64,000 bases of DNA, from the NCBI RefSeq assembly GCF_009830945.1, contig NZ_VWVV01000030.1, positions 1 through 64,000 of the forward strand, written 5' to 3'. The translations under genes and the position numbers were made by a program. Shown here piece by piece: positions 16,176 to 24,939 of this stretch (position 1 is its first letter; each line of letters starts with the position of its first letter). The stretch is from Nocardiopsis sp. FR4. Lineage in GTDB: Bacteria > Actinomycetota > Actinomycetes > Streptosporangiales > Streptosporangiaceae. Below the pieces are notes generated by a model. It did no database searches. It saw only the letters and a list, made by a program, of their open reading frames with translations, and was not told the DNA's origin.

Positions 16176-17254
16176 CCCCGACCCCCTCCCCCGGCACGCG
16201 CGCCCCCCAAGACCCGCCCGCGCGCTCCCCGTGGTCCGCGCTCGCCGCCGCGGGCCGGGGCGGCACCGCCACCGTCGCCCTGCTGCTGGCCCTGGTGTTC
16301 GTCGTCATCGCCACCCAGAACCCGTCGTTCTTCGAGGGCCCGCCGCTGATGGCCTTCGCCAAGAAGGCCGCGCCGCTGGTGATCCTGGCGATCGGCCAGT
16401 ACCTGGTGATCGTCTCCGGCGAGTTCGACCTGTCGGTGGGCTCCCTGGTGGGCGCGCAGGTGGTGGTCGCGGCGCGGCTCATCGACGGCGAGGAGTCCAA
16501 CACCCTGCCGGTGATCGGCCTGATGCTGGCCTTCGGCCTGGTGGTGGGCCTGGTCAACGGCCTGGTGACCACGCTGCTGCGGGTCCCGTCGATCATCACC
16601 ACGCTCGGCACGATGCTGATCCTGTTCGGCGCCGTGCGCTACTGGACCGGCGGCGCGCCCACGGGCGCCCTGTCGGAGTCCTTCCGGGTCCCCGGCCGCG
16701 GCGGGATCGAGGGTGTACCCCTCCTCGGCCAGATCCCCTGGGCCCTGGTCGTCGCGCTGGTGCTGGCGGTGGCTGCCGTGCTCCTCATGCGCTCCCCGTG
16801 GGGCCGCACGCTGGTGGCCACGGGCGACAACGACCTCGCCGCGGCCTTCTCGGGCGTGCGGGTGTGGCGGGTGCGCACCCTGGCCTTCGTCGGCTCCTCC
16901 CTGCTGGCCACCGTCGCCGCCGTCCTCATCGGCGGGTTCGCCGGGGTCACCGCGCAGGTCGGGGAGGGGCTGGAGTTCACCGCGATCACCGCCGTGGTGC
17001 TGGGCGGGGTCGTGCTGGGCGGCGGCCGCGGCACGGTGCTGGCCGCGGTCCTGGGCGCCCTGACCGTGGAGGCGCTGTTCACCCTGTTCAACCAGCTCTA
17101 CCTGCCCTCGACCATCCAGCCGTCGGTGCAGGGGCTCATCATCATCGCCGCGGTGGCCTATGCGGCCCGCCGGGGCGGCCTTCGACTGCCGGAGCGCCCG
17201 CGACGGCGACCGGACCATCCCGCCGAGCCGGAGCTCGGTACTTCCAGGAGGTAA
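16172..17254 (+). CDS. Sugar ABC transporter permease (RbsC type), second
   Basis: A 360-residue permease paralogous to its neighbour. It has FDLSVGSLVGAQ near residue 85 and TAITAVVLGGVVLGGGRG near residue 270. The ATG overlaps the preceding stop (ATGA). A basic C-terminal tail follows the last span. Two different permease genes with one fused ATPase gene is a recurrent arrangement in this transporter class. Confidence 0.92.
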   Translation: MTPTPSPGTRAPQDPPARSPWSALAAAGRGGTATVALLLALVFVVIATQNPSFFEGPPLMAFAKKAAPLVILAIGQYLVIVSGEFDLSVGSLVGAQVVVAARLIDGEESNTLPVIGLMLAFGLVVGLVNGLVTTLLRVPSIITTLGTMLILFGAVRYWTGGAPTGALSESFRVPGRGGIEGVPLLGQIPWALVVALVLAVAAVLLMRSPWGRTLVATGDNDLAAAFSGVRVWRVRTLAFVGSSLLATVAAVLIGGFAGVTAQVGEGLEFTAITAVVLGGVVLGGGRGTVLAAVLGALTVEALFTLFNQLYLPSTIQPSVQGLIIIAAVAYAARRGGLRLPERPRRRPDHPAEPELGTSRR

Positions 17255-17256
17255 CC

Positions 17257-18462
17257 ATGCGCGTCCCCCGCGTGCTGTTCGCCGGCGCCGCCGGCCTGAC
17301 CCTGATGCTCACCGCGTGTACCACCGACGCGCCCGACGACTCCCCGGAGGGCGGGGGCGGCGCGGCCGGCCTGACCCCGGACGCGGAGTGGTTCGACCGG
17401 GAGGAGTTCGAGGCCCAGCTCGCCCAGCGCGAGGCCACCCCGGAGGGGCCCGAGGACGAACCCTGGATGCAGGCGATCAACCCCGAGTGGACCGACACCT
17501 CCGCCTTCGTCCACGACTCCCCCGGGGACGCCACGGTGTGCTTCTCCAACGCCTCGGTGTCCAACCCCTGGCGCGTCACCGGCTTCATCACGATGGAACA
17601 GCAGGTGGAGGCGCTCCAGGAGGAGGGCAGGATCGGGGAGTTCCGGGTCTCCGACGCCGCCGACGACGACAACCAGCAGATCTCCGACATCCAGGCCTTC
17701 GTGGACTCCGGGGACTGCGACGCCATCATCATCTCGCCCTCCACCACCGCCACGCTGACCCCGGCCGTGGAGACCGCCTGTGAGAGCGGCGTCCCGGTGA
17801 TCGTCTTCGACCGCGGTGTCAACACCGACTGCATGGTCACGTTCATCCACCCGATCGGCGGCTACGCCTTCGGCGCGGACGCGGCCGAGTTCCTCGTGGA
17901 GGAGCTGGAGCCCGGGTCGACGGTGCTGGCGCTGCGCATCCTGCCCGGCGTGGACGTGCTCGAACACCGCTGGGCGGCGGCCCAGGAGGTCTTCGGCGAC
18001 AGCGAGCTGGAGGTGCTCGGCTACGAGTTCACCGAGGGCGACGGCGCCCGGATCAAGGACCTGGTCTCCCAGCACCTCCAGCGCGGCGAGGTCGACGGCG
18101 TCTGGATGGACGCCGGGGACGGTGCCGTGGCCGCCTTGGAGGCCTTCGAGGACGCCGGGCAGCCCTACCCGGTGATCTCGGGCGAGGACGAGCTGAGCTT
18201 CATGCGCATGTGGAAGGAGGAGGGCCTCACCGCCGTCGCGCCGGTCTACTCCAACTTCCAGTGGCGGACCCCGGTGCTGGCCGCGGGCATGATCCTGGCC
18301 GGTGAGGAGGTCCCCGCGGAGTGGGTCCTGCCCCAGGAGCCCGTCCGCGAGGACGAGCTGGACGAGTACCTGGAGCGCAACGCGGACATGCCCGCCCTGC
18401 ACTACGCGAAGTTCGGCGGCGAGGACCTGCCGGGCTACCCCGAGGCCTGGACGGAGCGGTAG
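17257..18462 (+). CDS. Sugar-binding lipoprotein of the ABC transporter
   Basis: A 401-residue periplasmic-binding (type I) protein with a lipoprotein signal MRVPRVLFAGAAGLTLMLTAC; the lipobox LTAC puts the lipidated Cys at residue 21. The mature part shows VCFSNASVSNPW and IIISPSTTATLTP, matching ribose/xylose-type binding proteins. AGGAGG lies six bases before the ATG. Residues 22-60, rich in Asp, Glu and Gly, look like a flexible tether. The ligand is unknown. Confidence 0.92.
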   Translation: MRVPRVLFAGAAGLTLMLTACTTDAPDDSPEGGGGAAGLTPDAEWFDREEFEAQLAQREATPEGPEDEPWMQAINPEWTDTSAFVHDSPGDATVCFSNASVSNPWRVTGFITMEQQVEALQEEGRIGEFRVSDAADDDNQQISDIQAFVDSGDCDAIIISPSTTATLTPAVETACESGVPVIVFDRGVNTDCMVTFIHPIGGYAFGADAAEFLVEELEPGSTVLALRILPGVDVLEHRWAAAQEVFGDSELEVLGYEFTEGDGARIKDLVSQHLQRGEVDGVWMDAGDGAVAALEAFEDAGQPYPVISGEDELSFMRMWKEEGLTAVAPVYSNFQWRTPVLAAGMILAGEEVPAEWVLPQEPVREDELDEYLERNADMPALHYAKFGGEDLPGYPEAWTER

Positions 18463-19329
18463 GTGCGCACGCTGGGGGTCAACACGTGGGTGTGGACGTC
18501 GCCGCTGACCGACGCCGCCCTGGAGCGGATCGCTCCCCGCGTGGCCGCGTGGGGATTCGACCTGATCGAGCTGCCCGTGGAGGAGGTCGGCGACTGGGAC
18601 CCCCGGCGCGCCCGGAACCTGCTGGACGGTCTGGGCCTGGCGGCCGGCGTCGTGCTGGTCATGAAGCCGGGCCGGGAGCTGGTCGCCACCGACGCGGCCA
18701 CCCGTTCGGCCACACAGGACTACCTCAGAGGGGTCGCGGACACCGCGGCGGCGGTCGGCTCCCCCGTCGCCGCGGGCCCGGCCTACGCCTCGGTCGGCCG
18801 CACGTGGCGCACCTCCCCCGGAGAGCGGGCGGGAATGGTCGCCGAACTGGCCGAGGCGCTGGCCCCCGTGACCGGGTACGCCTCGGAGGCGGGGGTCCTG
18901 CTCGCGGTGGAGCCGCTCAACCGGTACGAGACCAGCGTGCTCAACACGGTGGACCAGGGGCTGGAGCTGATCGACGCCCTGCCGGACGGGCAGTGCGCCC
19001 TGGCCCTGGACCTGTACCACATGAACATCGAGGAGCGGGACGTGGCGGCGGCCGTCCGGAGGGCCGCCGGTCGCATCGGACACGTGCAGGTGTGCGCGAA
19101 CGACCGGGGCACCCCCGGCGCCGACCACCTGGACTGGAGCGGGATCCTCGGCGCCCTGGACGAATCGGGGTACCGGGGGCCCCTGGTGATCGAGTCGTTC
19201 ACGGCGGACAATGCCAGCATCGCCACGGCGGCCTCCGTCTGGCGACCGTTGGCGGCGAGCCAGGACGCGATCGCCGTCGACGGCCTGGCCTTCCTTCGTT
19301 CCCTGACCCGACGGGAGGGGTCCCCGTGA
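18463..19329 (+). CDS. Sugar phosphate isomerase/epimerase (TIM barrel)
   Basis: A 288-residue xylose-isomerase-like barrel that resembles D-psicose/tagatose 3-epimerases. AVEPLNRYETSVLNT holds the metal-binding Glu, LALDLYHMNIEE the Asp/His pair, IGHVQVCANDR the His, and VIESFTADN the last Glu. The GTG directly abuts the preceding TAG, so it is translationally coupled. The imported sugar would be isomerised here after or before the dehydrogenase. Confidence 0.88.
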   Translation: MRTLGVNTWVWTSPLTDAALERIAPRVAAWGFDLIELPVEEVGDWDPRRARNLLDGLGLAAGVVLVMKPGRELVATDAATRSATQDYLRGVADTAAAVGSPVAAGPAYASVGRTWRTSPGERAGMVAELAEALAPVTGYASEAGVLLAVEPLNRYETSVLNTVDQGLELIDALPDGQCALALDLYHMNIEERDVAAAVRRAAGRIGHVQVCANDRGTPGADHLDWSGILGALDESGYRGPLVIESFTADNASIATAASVWRPLAASQDAIAVDGLAFLRSLTRREGSP

Positions 19330-19555
19330 CCGCACGCGCGCCGAGGCTCCCCCTCGTGTCGGCCGGTGACCGTCCGGAGCGGTGCGCCCACGCGCGCGTC
19401 CGCGCCCCGGCCGGCCCGTCCGCCGCCGTGTCCGCACCACGGTCGGCGGCCGTCCGGGAACGGGAGGGCCGAGTCCCCACCCCCCGCTCGGTGCCGCGCC
19501 CACCGGAAAGCGCATGCTGCAGTAGGGCGGCTCCCTCCGCGAAGGAGACGTCACC

Positions 19556-20422
19556 ATGTCCGAACAGTCCACTCCGGGCTCCAGGTCCCGGTCCGGGTCC
19601 CCGTCACAGTCACAGCCTCCCGGCGGGGACCGCTCCCCCGGCGGGCCCCCGTCCGCCGGCACGGAACGGCCCGGGCCCCGGGGCCCGTCGTCCCGTTTCG
19701 GCCGCCTGCCCTCCTCCGGCCGCCCGCCCTCCCCAGGCCGGGAGCCGCGGGACCCCGACCCGGTGGCGGCCACAGCCGCGACCTGGTGGCTCACGGGGGT
19801 CTCGCTCGCGGTGGCCGGTGCCGTCGTCGCCGCCTCCGTCGCCCTCCACGGCGGCGGGAACCCCTCGGCGGACGGAGCCGGGATCCCGGCCGCCGAAACC
19901 CTCGTCTACCAGCCCGACGCCGACCGGGTCGGCGAGCTCGTCCCGCACGCCAGCGCGGCCCGTGCGGGACTGGTGCCCGTGCTGCTGGAGATGGAGGAGT
20001 TCCTGCCCACGGACGGCTCCCACCCGCCCCTGGACATGACCGACGCCTCCACCGTCCACTCCTGGCGCACCGGTGTGCAGTCGGCCGCGGCACACCTGGG
20101 CGAGCCGCCCGAGGGCACCGAGGCCCACGATCTCGCCCACGCGGGGCTGGTCTCCTCCGTCGAGCTGCTGTCGATGGCGGTCCAGGCCTACTCCGGGGCC
20201 GCGCTGGTGGAGGACCAGGACCTGCGCATGGACGTCCTGCACATCGCGATGGACCTGCGCGACCAGGCGGTGCGGTCCTGGTCGGTGGCAGCCGCCCACC
20301 TCGACATGGTCAGCGCGGACACCGGCCACGGCCGCGTCGACCTGGACCTGCCCGCCGCCGGAGGGACGGCCCCGCGCCCCGGCGGCGGGGAGGGGGACGC
20401 CGGGGACGGACACGACCACTGA
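19556..20422 (+). CDS. Predicted membrane-anchored protein of unknown function
   Basis: A 288-residue protein. Residues 1-70 are low-complexity Ser/Pro/Gly. One membrane span lies at about 77-98 (WWLTGVSLAVAGAVVAASVAL). An extracytoplasmic helical domain follows at 110-260, and the tail ends GHDH. AAGGAGA precedes the ATG. No family is recognised. It interrupts the carbohydrate cluster between two isomerase genes on the same strand. The 226-base gap before it holds no supported gene. Confidence 0.72.
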   Translation: MSEQSTPGSRSRSGSPSQSQPPGGDRSPGGPPSAGTERPGPRGPSSRFGRLPSSGRPPSPGREPRDPDPVAATAATWWLTGVSLAVAGAVVAASVALHGGGNPSADGAGIPAAETLVYQPDADRVGELVPHASAARAGLVPVLLEMEEFLPTDGSHPPLDMTDASTVHSWRTGVQSAAAHLGEPPEGTEAHDLAHAGLVSSVELLSMAVQAYSGAALVEDQDLRMDVLHIAMDLRDQAVRSWSVAAAHLDMVSADTGHGRVDLDLPAAGGTAPRPGGGEGDAGDGHDH

Positions 20423-20475
20423 GCCCGGAGCCCCGGGCTCGGCGCACACCCGCATCGAAAGAGGAAGACACCGAC

Positions 20476-21480
20476 ATGCCGCGACCCGTGACCCTCTTCA
20501 CCGGACAGTGGGCCGACCTGCCCTTCGAGGAGGTGTGCTCCCTGGCCTCCTCCTGGGGCTACGACGGCCTGGAGATCGCCTGCTGGGGCGACCACCTCGA
20601 CGTCGTCCGCGCCGCCGAGGACGACGACTACGTGCACGACCGGCTGGAGGTGCTCAGGCGCCACGGGCTCGGCGTGTGGGCGATCTCCAACCACCTGCTC
20701 GGACAGGCCGTGTGCGACGACCCGATCGACCACCGCCACCGGGACATCCTGCCCGCGCGGGTGTGGGGCGACGGCGAGCCCGAGGGGGTGCGGCGCAGGG
20801 CCGCCGAGGAGATGCGCACCACCGCGCGCGCCGCCGCGCGGCTGGGCGTGTCCACCGTGGTCGGCTTCACGGGCTCGGCGGTCTGGAAGTACGTGGCGAT
20901 GTTCCCGCCGGTGGGAGAGGAGGTCATCGAGGCCGGGTACCGGGACTTCGCCGACCGCTGGAACCCGGTCCTGGACGTGTTCGACGAGGTGGGCGTGCGC
21001 TTCGCGCACGAGGTGCACCCCTCCGAGATCGCCTACGACTACTGGTCGACCCAGCGGGCGCTGGAGGCGGTCGGCCACCGGCCCGCGTTCGGCCTGAACT
21101 GGGACCCCAGCCACATGGTGTGGCAGGACATCGACCCGGTCGGGTTCCTGTGGGACTTCCGGGACCGGATCTACCACGTGGACTGCAAGGACACCCGCAA
21201 GCGGGTGGGCAACGGCCGCAACGGGCGGCTGGGCTCCCACCTGCCCTGGGGCGACCCGCGCCGGGGCTGGGACTTCGTCTCGACCGGACACGGCGACGTG
21301 CCCTGGGAGGACTGTTTCCGCACGCTGAACGCGATCGGCTACACGGGTCCGATCTCGGTGGAGTGGGAGGACGCCGGGATGGACCGGCTGGTCGGGGCGG
21401 CCGAGGCGGTGGAGTTCGTCCGGTCCCGGGCCTACGACCCGCCGGAGGCCTCCTTCGACTCCGCCTTCGGGTCGGGCTGA
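20476..21480 (+). CDS. Sugar phosphate isomerase/epimerase (TIM barrel)
   Basis: A 334-residue barrel of the IolE/hydroxypyruvate-isomerase superfamily. VRFAHEVHPSE carries the metal Glu, FGLNWDPSHMVWQ the Asp/His, IYHVDCKDT the His/Asp, and ISVEWED the final Glu. A GAGGAAGA site lies upstream. It is longer than the 18463 gene and not closely related, so the two may catalyse different steps. It closes the carbohydrate island. Confidence 0.9.
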   Translation: MPRPVTLFTGQWADLPFEEVCSLASSWGYDGLEIACWGDHLDVVRAAEDDDYVHDRLEVLRRHGLGVWAISNHLLGQAVCDDPIDHRHRDILPARVWGDGEPEGVRRRAAEEMRTTARAAARLGVSTVVGFTGSAVWKYVAMFPPVGEEVIEAGYRDFADRWNPVLDVFDEVGVRFAHEVHPSEIAYDYWSTQRALEAVGHRPAFGLNWDPSHMVWQDIDPVGFLWDFRDRIYHVDCKDTRKRVGNGRNGRLGSHLPWGDPRRGWDFVSTGHGDVPWEDCFRTLNAIGYTGPISVEWEDAGMDRLVGAAEAVEFVRSRAYDPPEASFDSAFGSG

Positions 21481-21513
21481 CCGGGGGCGCCGGGGCCCTC
21501 CTGGCGGCGGCGC

Positions 21514-21759
21514 CTACATCATGGGGGCGATGACCACCCGGTAGCGGCCGCCGTCCTCGGTGGAGACGTCGCGCCGGAAGTCGTTGACCCGGTTGACGGA
21601 GCTCTGGACGGCGTCGCTGCCGAAGGCTGCGGTGTCCACGGTGGGCAGGTGCTCCTTGACCGCGCGCACCGCCTCGTCGACGGACATGGCGGTGTCTCTG
21701 CGCTCGGGGGTCACGCGCCGACCGTCGTCGGTGAGGCTGCTGATCACGATCCGGAACAT
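21514..21759 (-). CDS. Small conserved-looking protein of unknown function
   Basis: An 81-residue protein starting MFRIVISSLTDDGRRVTPE, predicted alpha/beta, ending YRVVIAPMM. A good GGGAGA ribosome site is seven bases before the ATG. No family is recognised. It is alone between the convergent isomerase gene and the roadblock-like pair. Confidence 0.65.
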   Translation of the reverse strand: MFRIVISSLTDDGRRVTPERRDTAMSVDEAVRAVKEHLPTVDTAAFGSDAVQSSVNRVNDFRRDVSTEDGGRYRVVIAPMM

Positions 21760-21889
21760 ACCGGGTCTCCCTGCGGCGTCGGGGGGCTGACACCGGCATT
21801 GTCCCGCATTCGCCTCGGACGTGGGAACGGTCCCGGGAGGGCGCCGTGGCCGGGGGAGGGCGCCCCTCCCCCGGCTGCCGAGGGCCTGG

Positions 21890-22261
21890 TCAGACCTCCA
21901 GCGTCCCCTCGATGGACCTGAGCCGGTGCCGGGCCAGGGCGAGGTTGCCGCGCGCGCGGTCCAGGGCCAGGTAGAGGAAGAGCCCCTGCCCCTTGCGGCT
22001 GGTGAGCGGTCGGATGATGTGGTACTGACCCGACAGGGTGATGAGGATGTCCTCGATCGCGTCGTTGAGCCCGAGCTGGTCCATGGTGCGCATCTTGGCG
22101 CGGACCACCTCGGTGTTCCCGGCCGCGGCGACGTTGAGGTCGAGCGCGTTGGTGGAGGCGAGGGTGCCCAGGGCCATTCCGCTGCTGTAGTCGACGACGG
22201 CGGCGCCCACCGCGCCCTCGATCGCCATCATTTCCTTGAGGCCGGTCTCGATGTTCGGCAT
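21890..22261 (-). CDS. Roadblock/LC7-like protein, second of a tandem pair
   Basis: A 123-residue protein starting MPNIETGLKEMMAIEG with an AAGGAGAGAG ribosome site. GAVGAAVVDYSSGMALG and the following helix fit the roadblock/LC7 fold of the MglB/CvnB type, whose members regulate small Ras-like GTPases in actinomycetes. No GTPase or histidine kinase is adjacent, so this is not a complete conservon. Its C-terminal stretch LALDRARGNLALARHRLRSI is mirrored in the upstream neighbour. Confidence 0.7.
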   Translation of the reverse strand: MPNIETGLKEMMAIEGAVGAAVVDYSSGMALGTLASTNALDLNVAAAGNTEVVRAKMRTMDQLGLNDAIEDILITLSGQYHIIRPLTSRKGQGLFLYLALDRARGNLALARHRLRSIEGTLEV

Positions 22262-22353
22262 AGCGTTCTCTCTCCTTGGAATACGTCGGCGCAACCCTTT
22301 GTCGGTCATCCAGCGCCGCAGCCCCGCGACGCTTCGACGGGACGGAACGGGGG

Positions 22354-22851
22354 TCACGCGGCCACCGACCGGGACCGGTCGACGGGCAGTGCGCGGAGCG
22401 CGGTGAGCACGCGTTCCAGGACTCTGCGGTCCACGGGTGAGGCGGCGCGGGCTCCTGTGCGGGGCCGGTCCCGGTCGCGCCGGGGCGGCTGGCCGCCGCC
22501 TCCGGGGGCCGGCGGCGGCACGCGCGCGGTGCGCGCGAGGCGGCGCAGCCGCCGCAGGGCGAAGGCGAGGTTGCCCTCGGCGCGGGACATCCGGACCCGC
22601 AGGCACAGGTCGGAGTCCTTCAGCGCGGCGAAGAGCAGGTGGTGGTCGGCTTCGGTGACGACCACGTCCTCCAGGGTCTGGGTCGCGCACAGCGGACCCG
22701 CGTGGATGGCGTGGAGGATCGCCGCGGTGTCCGTGGCACGGTCGTCGGCTCCGACCCGGACGAGGGTGCGACCGCCCCGCCAGTCCACGAGGCAGACACT
22801 GCGCACCCCCGGCGTTTCGAGCATCTCCCGCAACTGCTGGTCGAAGCGCAC
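22354..22851 (-). CDS. Roadblock/LC7-like protein, first of a tandem pair
   Basis: A 165-residue protein starting VRFDQQLREMLETPGV. The GTG at 22851 has AAAGGA upstream; the frame opens to 23061 but with no start signal. It is a paralogue of the next gene: both have a hydrophobic 'V..VDW/Y..G' strand near residue 20 and RAEGNLAFALRRLRRL against RARGNLALARHRLRSI. It adds a Pro/Arg-rich tail of about 55 residues. Confidence 0.65.
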   Translation of the reverse strand: MRFDQQLREMLETPGVRSVCLVDWRGGRTLVRVGADDRATDTAAILHAIHAGPLCATQTLEDVVVTEADHHLLFAALKDSDLCLRVRMSRAEGNLAFALRRLRRLARTARVPPPAPGGGGQPPRRDRDRPRTGARAASPVDRRVLERVLTALRALPVDRSRSVAA

Positions 22852-23026
22852 GGTGGTCCTTTGTGAAGGCGGAACCGGATCTGTCCACGTCCCGCGATGA
22901 ATCAGGCGAACTGTCCTTTGCGGACACCACGAGAATAGGGACCGCACGTTCACTCCGCAGGCCTTTCGGTGTTTTTTTGCTTTCTGCCTCACGTGGGGGG
23001 TTTTTGTTTTCTGTGGCCGAGAAAAA

Positions 23027-23066
23027 GAGAAGTGATCGACCGGAACGCTCCGGTCGATCACTTCTC
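23027..23066 (-). terminator. Rho-independent terminator of the carbonic anhydrase gene
   Basis: A perfect 18-bp stem (23027-23044 with 23049-23066) with a 4-base loop is followed on the minus strand by a CTTTTTC run. It is a canonical terminator 69 bases past the stop. Confidence 0.9.
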
Positions 23067-23134
23067 GCGCCGTATGGGCTGCTCGGGCCCTGGGTCCCGG
23101 CCTGGAAAAAGGGTTCCTTTTCCGGGAGGGGAAC

Positions 23135-23833
23135 TCAGAGCCAGACGACCTCGGAGGAGGCCAGGTCGTACCGGGCCGGGACGATGGTCAGGCTTCCGGA
23201 GTCCACCCGCTCGCGCAGGTCGGCGTCGACCCGGAGCTGGTCGGCGATGTACCCGGCGTTGGCCCGCACACAGGCGTCCACGAAGTCGTCGCCGCCGCCG
23301 GGGGTGGACTCGACCACGGGGAGGATCTTCTCGACGAGGTAGCCGACGTGGCCGTGGGGGACCTCGCCGGTCCGGTGCGCCTCCACGGCGGCGCTGACCG
23401 CGCCGCACGAGGCGTGGCCCATGACGACGATCAGGGGAACCTCGAGGTGCTCGGCGGCGTAGCTGATACTGCCCAGCACGGACTCGTCCAGCACCTGGCC
23501 CGCCGACCGGATGGTGAACAGGTCTCCGAGGCCGCGGTCGAAGACCAGCTCGGGCGGGACCCGGGAGTCGGCGCAGCCGAGGATCACGGCGAAGGGGCTC
23601 TGCCCCTGCACCATCTCGGCTCTTCGCGCGGGCCCCTCGTTGGGGTGGCGCGAGGCGTACCGGCGCCAGCGCTTGTTCCCCTCCTTGAGGAGGCGCAGCG
23701 CCTGCCTGGCGTCCCCCTGGACCGACGAGGACACGGAGGCGGACCAGGCGGGGGCGGCCGCGGCGGCGGTGACCGCGGCTCCGACTCCTCCGACGAGCGA
23801 GGCGCGCAGGGCGCCACGACGGGTGATAGCCAT
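23135..23833 (-). CDS. Exported beta-carbonic anhydrase
   Basis: A 232-residue beta-class carbonic anhydrase (CO2/bicarbonate interconversion) with zinc motifs CADSR and GHASC, 60 residues apart as expected. The N-terminus MAITRRGALRASLVGGVGAA is a twin-arginine signal, so the enzyme should be folded with its zinc and exported by Tat. A second ATG at 23845 adds four residues; 23833 has GAGAG upstream. The terminator at 23027-23066 makes it monocistronic. Confidence 0.9.
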   Translation of the reverse strand: MAITRRGALRASLVGGVGAAVTAAAAAPAWSASVSSSVQGDARQALRLLKEGNKRWRRYASRHPNEGPARRAEMVQGQSPFAVILGCADSRVPPELVFDRGLGDLFTIRSAGQVLDESVLGSISYAAEHLEVPLIVVMGHASCGAVSAAVEAHRTGEVPHGHVGYLVEKILPVVESTPGGGDDFVDACVRANAGYIADQLRVDADLRERVDSGSLTIVPARYDLASSEVVWL

Positions 23834-24221
23834 GGGGGCTCTCATTCTGAACTCGGGCAAATAAGGATTTTTGCCTTCAAACGAGGGCCAAGCTACTCTT
23901 GTGCCGCAAATCAGTTCAAGGGCCTTTAACGCCGCCCTAACACGCCGTGATGGCGCCCACGAAGAAACCCACCGGAGGCACCGGAGGGCCATTTCGTGTA
24001 TTTCTGATCTTGTTTTTCACGTTCTTCACGGCGAGCCCGACGGACCCTCCACAAGGGCCCCGGCCCCGGCCGGGACCGCGCGGACGCGGACCGGAGCGCG
24101 GCGCCGGGGGCGACGAGGACCCCGGGCGGAGCGGGGCTAGAATGCGTTCCTGACCGACCGTTCATTAAGAAACCCTGGCGGCGGCCCACCGGACCGCGCC
24201 CACCAGGTAGATTCGACAACC
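23834..24221. other. Divergent promoter region between carbonic anhydrase and tetR
   Basis: The part nearest the carbonic anhydrase gene is unusually A+T-rich. A plus-strand frame from ATG 23950 to 24153 would encode 67 residues with one hydrophobic stretch (FRVFLILFFTFFTAS) and then Pro/Arg filler. It lacks a ribosome site and is not called. Confidence 0.4.
24138..24166 (+). promoter_or_regulatory. tetR promoter -10 and adjacent operator-like repeat
   Basis: TAGAAT (24138-24143) is a good -10. Immediately after it lies TGACCGACCGTTCATT (24151-24166). ACCGACCG is the left half of operators seen for several actinobacterial TetR repressors; the right half is degenerate. The placement suggests autorepression. 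Confidence 0.4.
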
Positions 24222-24857
24222 GTGTCCCGATCTTCCTCTGCCGAACCAGTGCCCGCCCGCCGAGGGGCGGCGGGCCGACGGCGCTCCGGCCGTCCCGGCC
24301 ACGACGCCGACTCCGTCCTGCGCGTGGCCGCGCGCGTGTTCAACGAGCGCGGGTACGACGGCACGAGCATGGAGGACCTGGCGCGCGCCCTGGGCGTGAC
24401 CAAGTCGGCCATCTACCACCACGTCACCGGCAAGACCGAACTGCTGCGCCGCTCACTGGACCTGGCCATGGACGCGCTGTTCGCGGTCACCCGCGAGGAG
24501 GCCGCGACCACCGGACCGGCCATCGACCGGCTGGAGCACGTGCTGCGCGGCAGTGTCCGCGTGCTGGTGGCGGAACTGCCCCACGTGACCCTGCTGCTGC
24601 GGGTGCGCGGCAACACCGAGGTGGAGAAGCGCGCGCTGGAGCGGCGCCGGGAGTTCGACCGCCTCGTCGCCGACCTCGTGCGCGAGGGCGCCGCGGACGG
24701 CGACATCCGCGCGGACGTGGACCCGGCGGTGGCGGCCCGCCTGCTGTTCGGCATGGTCAACTCGATCGCCGAGTGGTACAAGCCGGACCGCGGGCTGGAC
24801 GCCGAGGAGATCGCCGACACCCTGGCCGGGATCGCCTTCGCGGGCCTGCGCACCTGA
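24222..24857 (+). CDS. TetR-family transcriptional regulator
   Basis: A 211-residue protein. The HTH is at about residues 30-75 (GYDGTSMEDLARALGVTKSAIYHHVTGKTELL) and an all-helical ligand domain ends RLLFGMVNSIAEWYKP, a combination seen in PaaR/KstR2-type acyl-CoA-responsive repressors. Residues 1-25 are an Arg-rich leader. Start GTG at 24222. No degradative operon is nearby, so the target is probably itself or a distant gene. Confidence 0.88.
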   Translation: MSRSSSAEPVPARRGAAGRRRSGRPGHDADSVLRVAARVFNERGYDGTSMEDLARALGVTKSAIYHHVTGKTELLRRSLDLAMDALFAVTREEAATTGPAIDRLEHVLRGSVRVLVAELPHVTLLLRVRGNTEVEKRALERRREFDRLVADLVREGAADGDIRADVDPAVAARLLFGMVNSIAEWYKPDRGLDAEEIADTLAGIAFAGLRT

Positions 24858-24939
24858 ATCCGGACCGCACTCCCTAGGATGGGCCCCGCGCAGGAAACCT
24901 GACTGTCAGTGCATCCCCCGGGCCTGAGGAAGTGCCACC

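Noticed and set aside
19326..20039. Frame starting at the GTGA overlap after the epimerase gene
   Set aside because: The overlap looks like translational coupling, but the product is Arg/Pro/Ala filler and conflicts with the gene at 19556, which has its own ribosome site.
23950..24153. 67-codon plus-strand frame with one hydrophobic stretch
   Set aside because: No ribosome site and the tail is Pro/Arg filler; it lies in the divergent promoter region.
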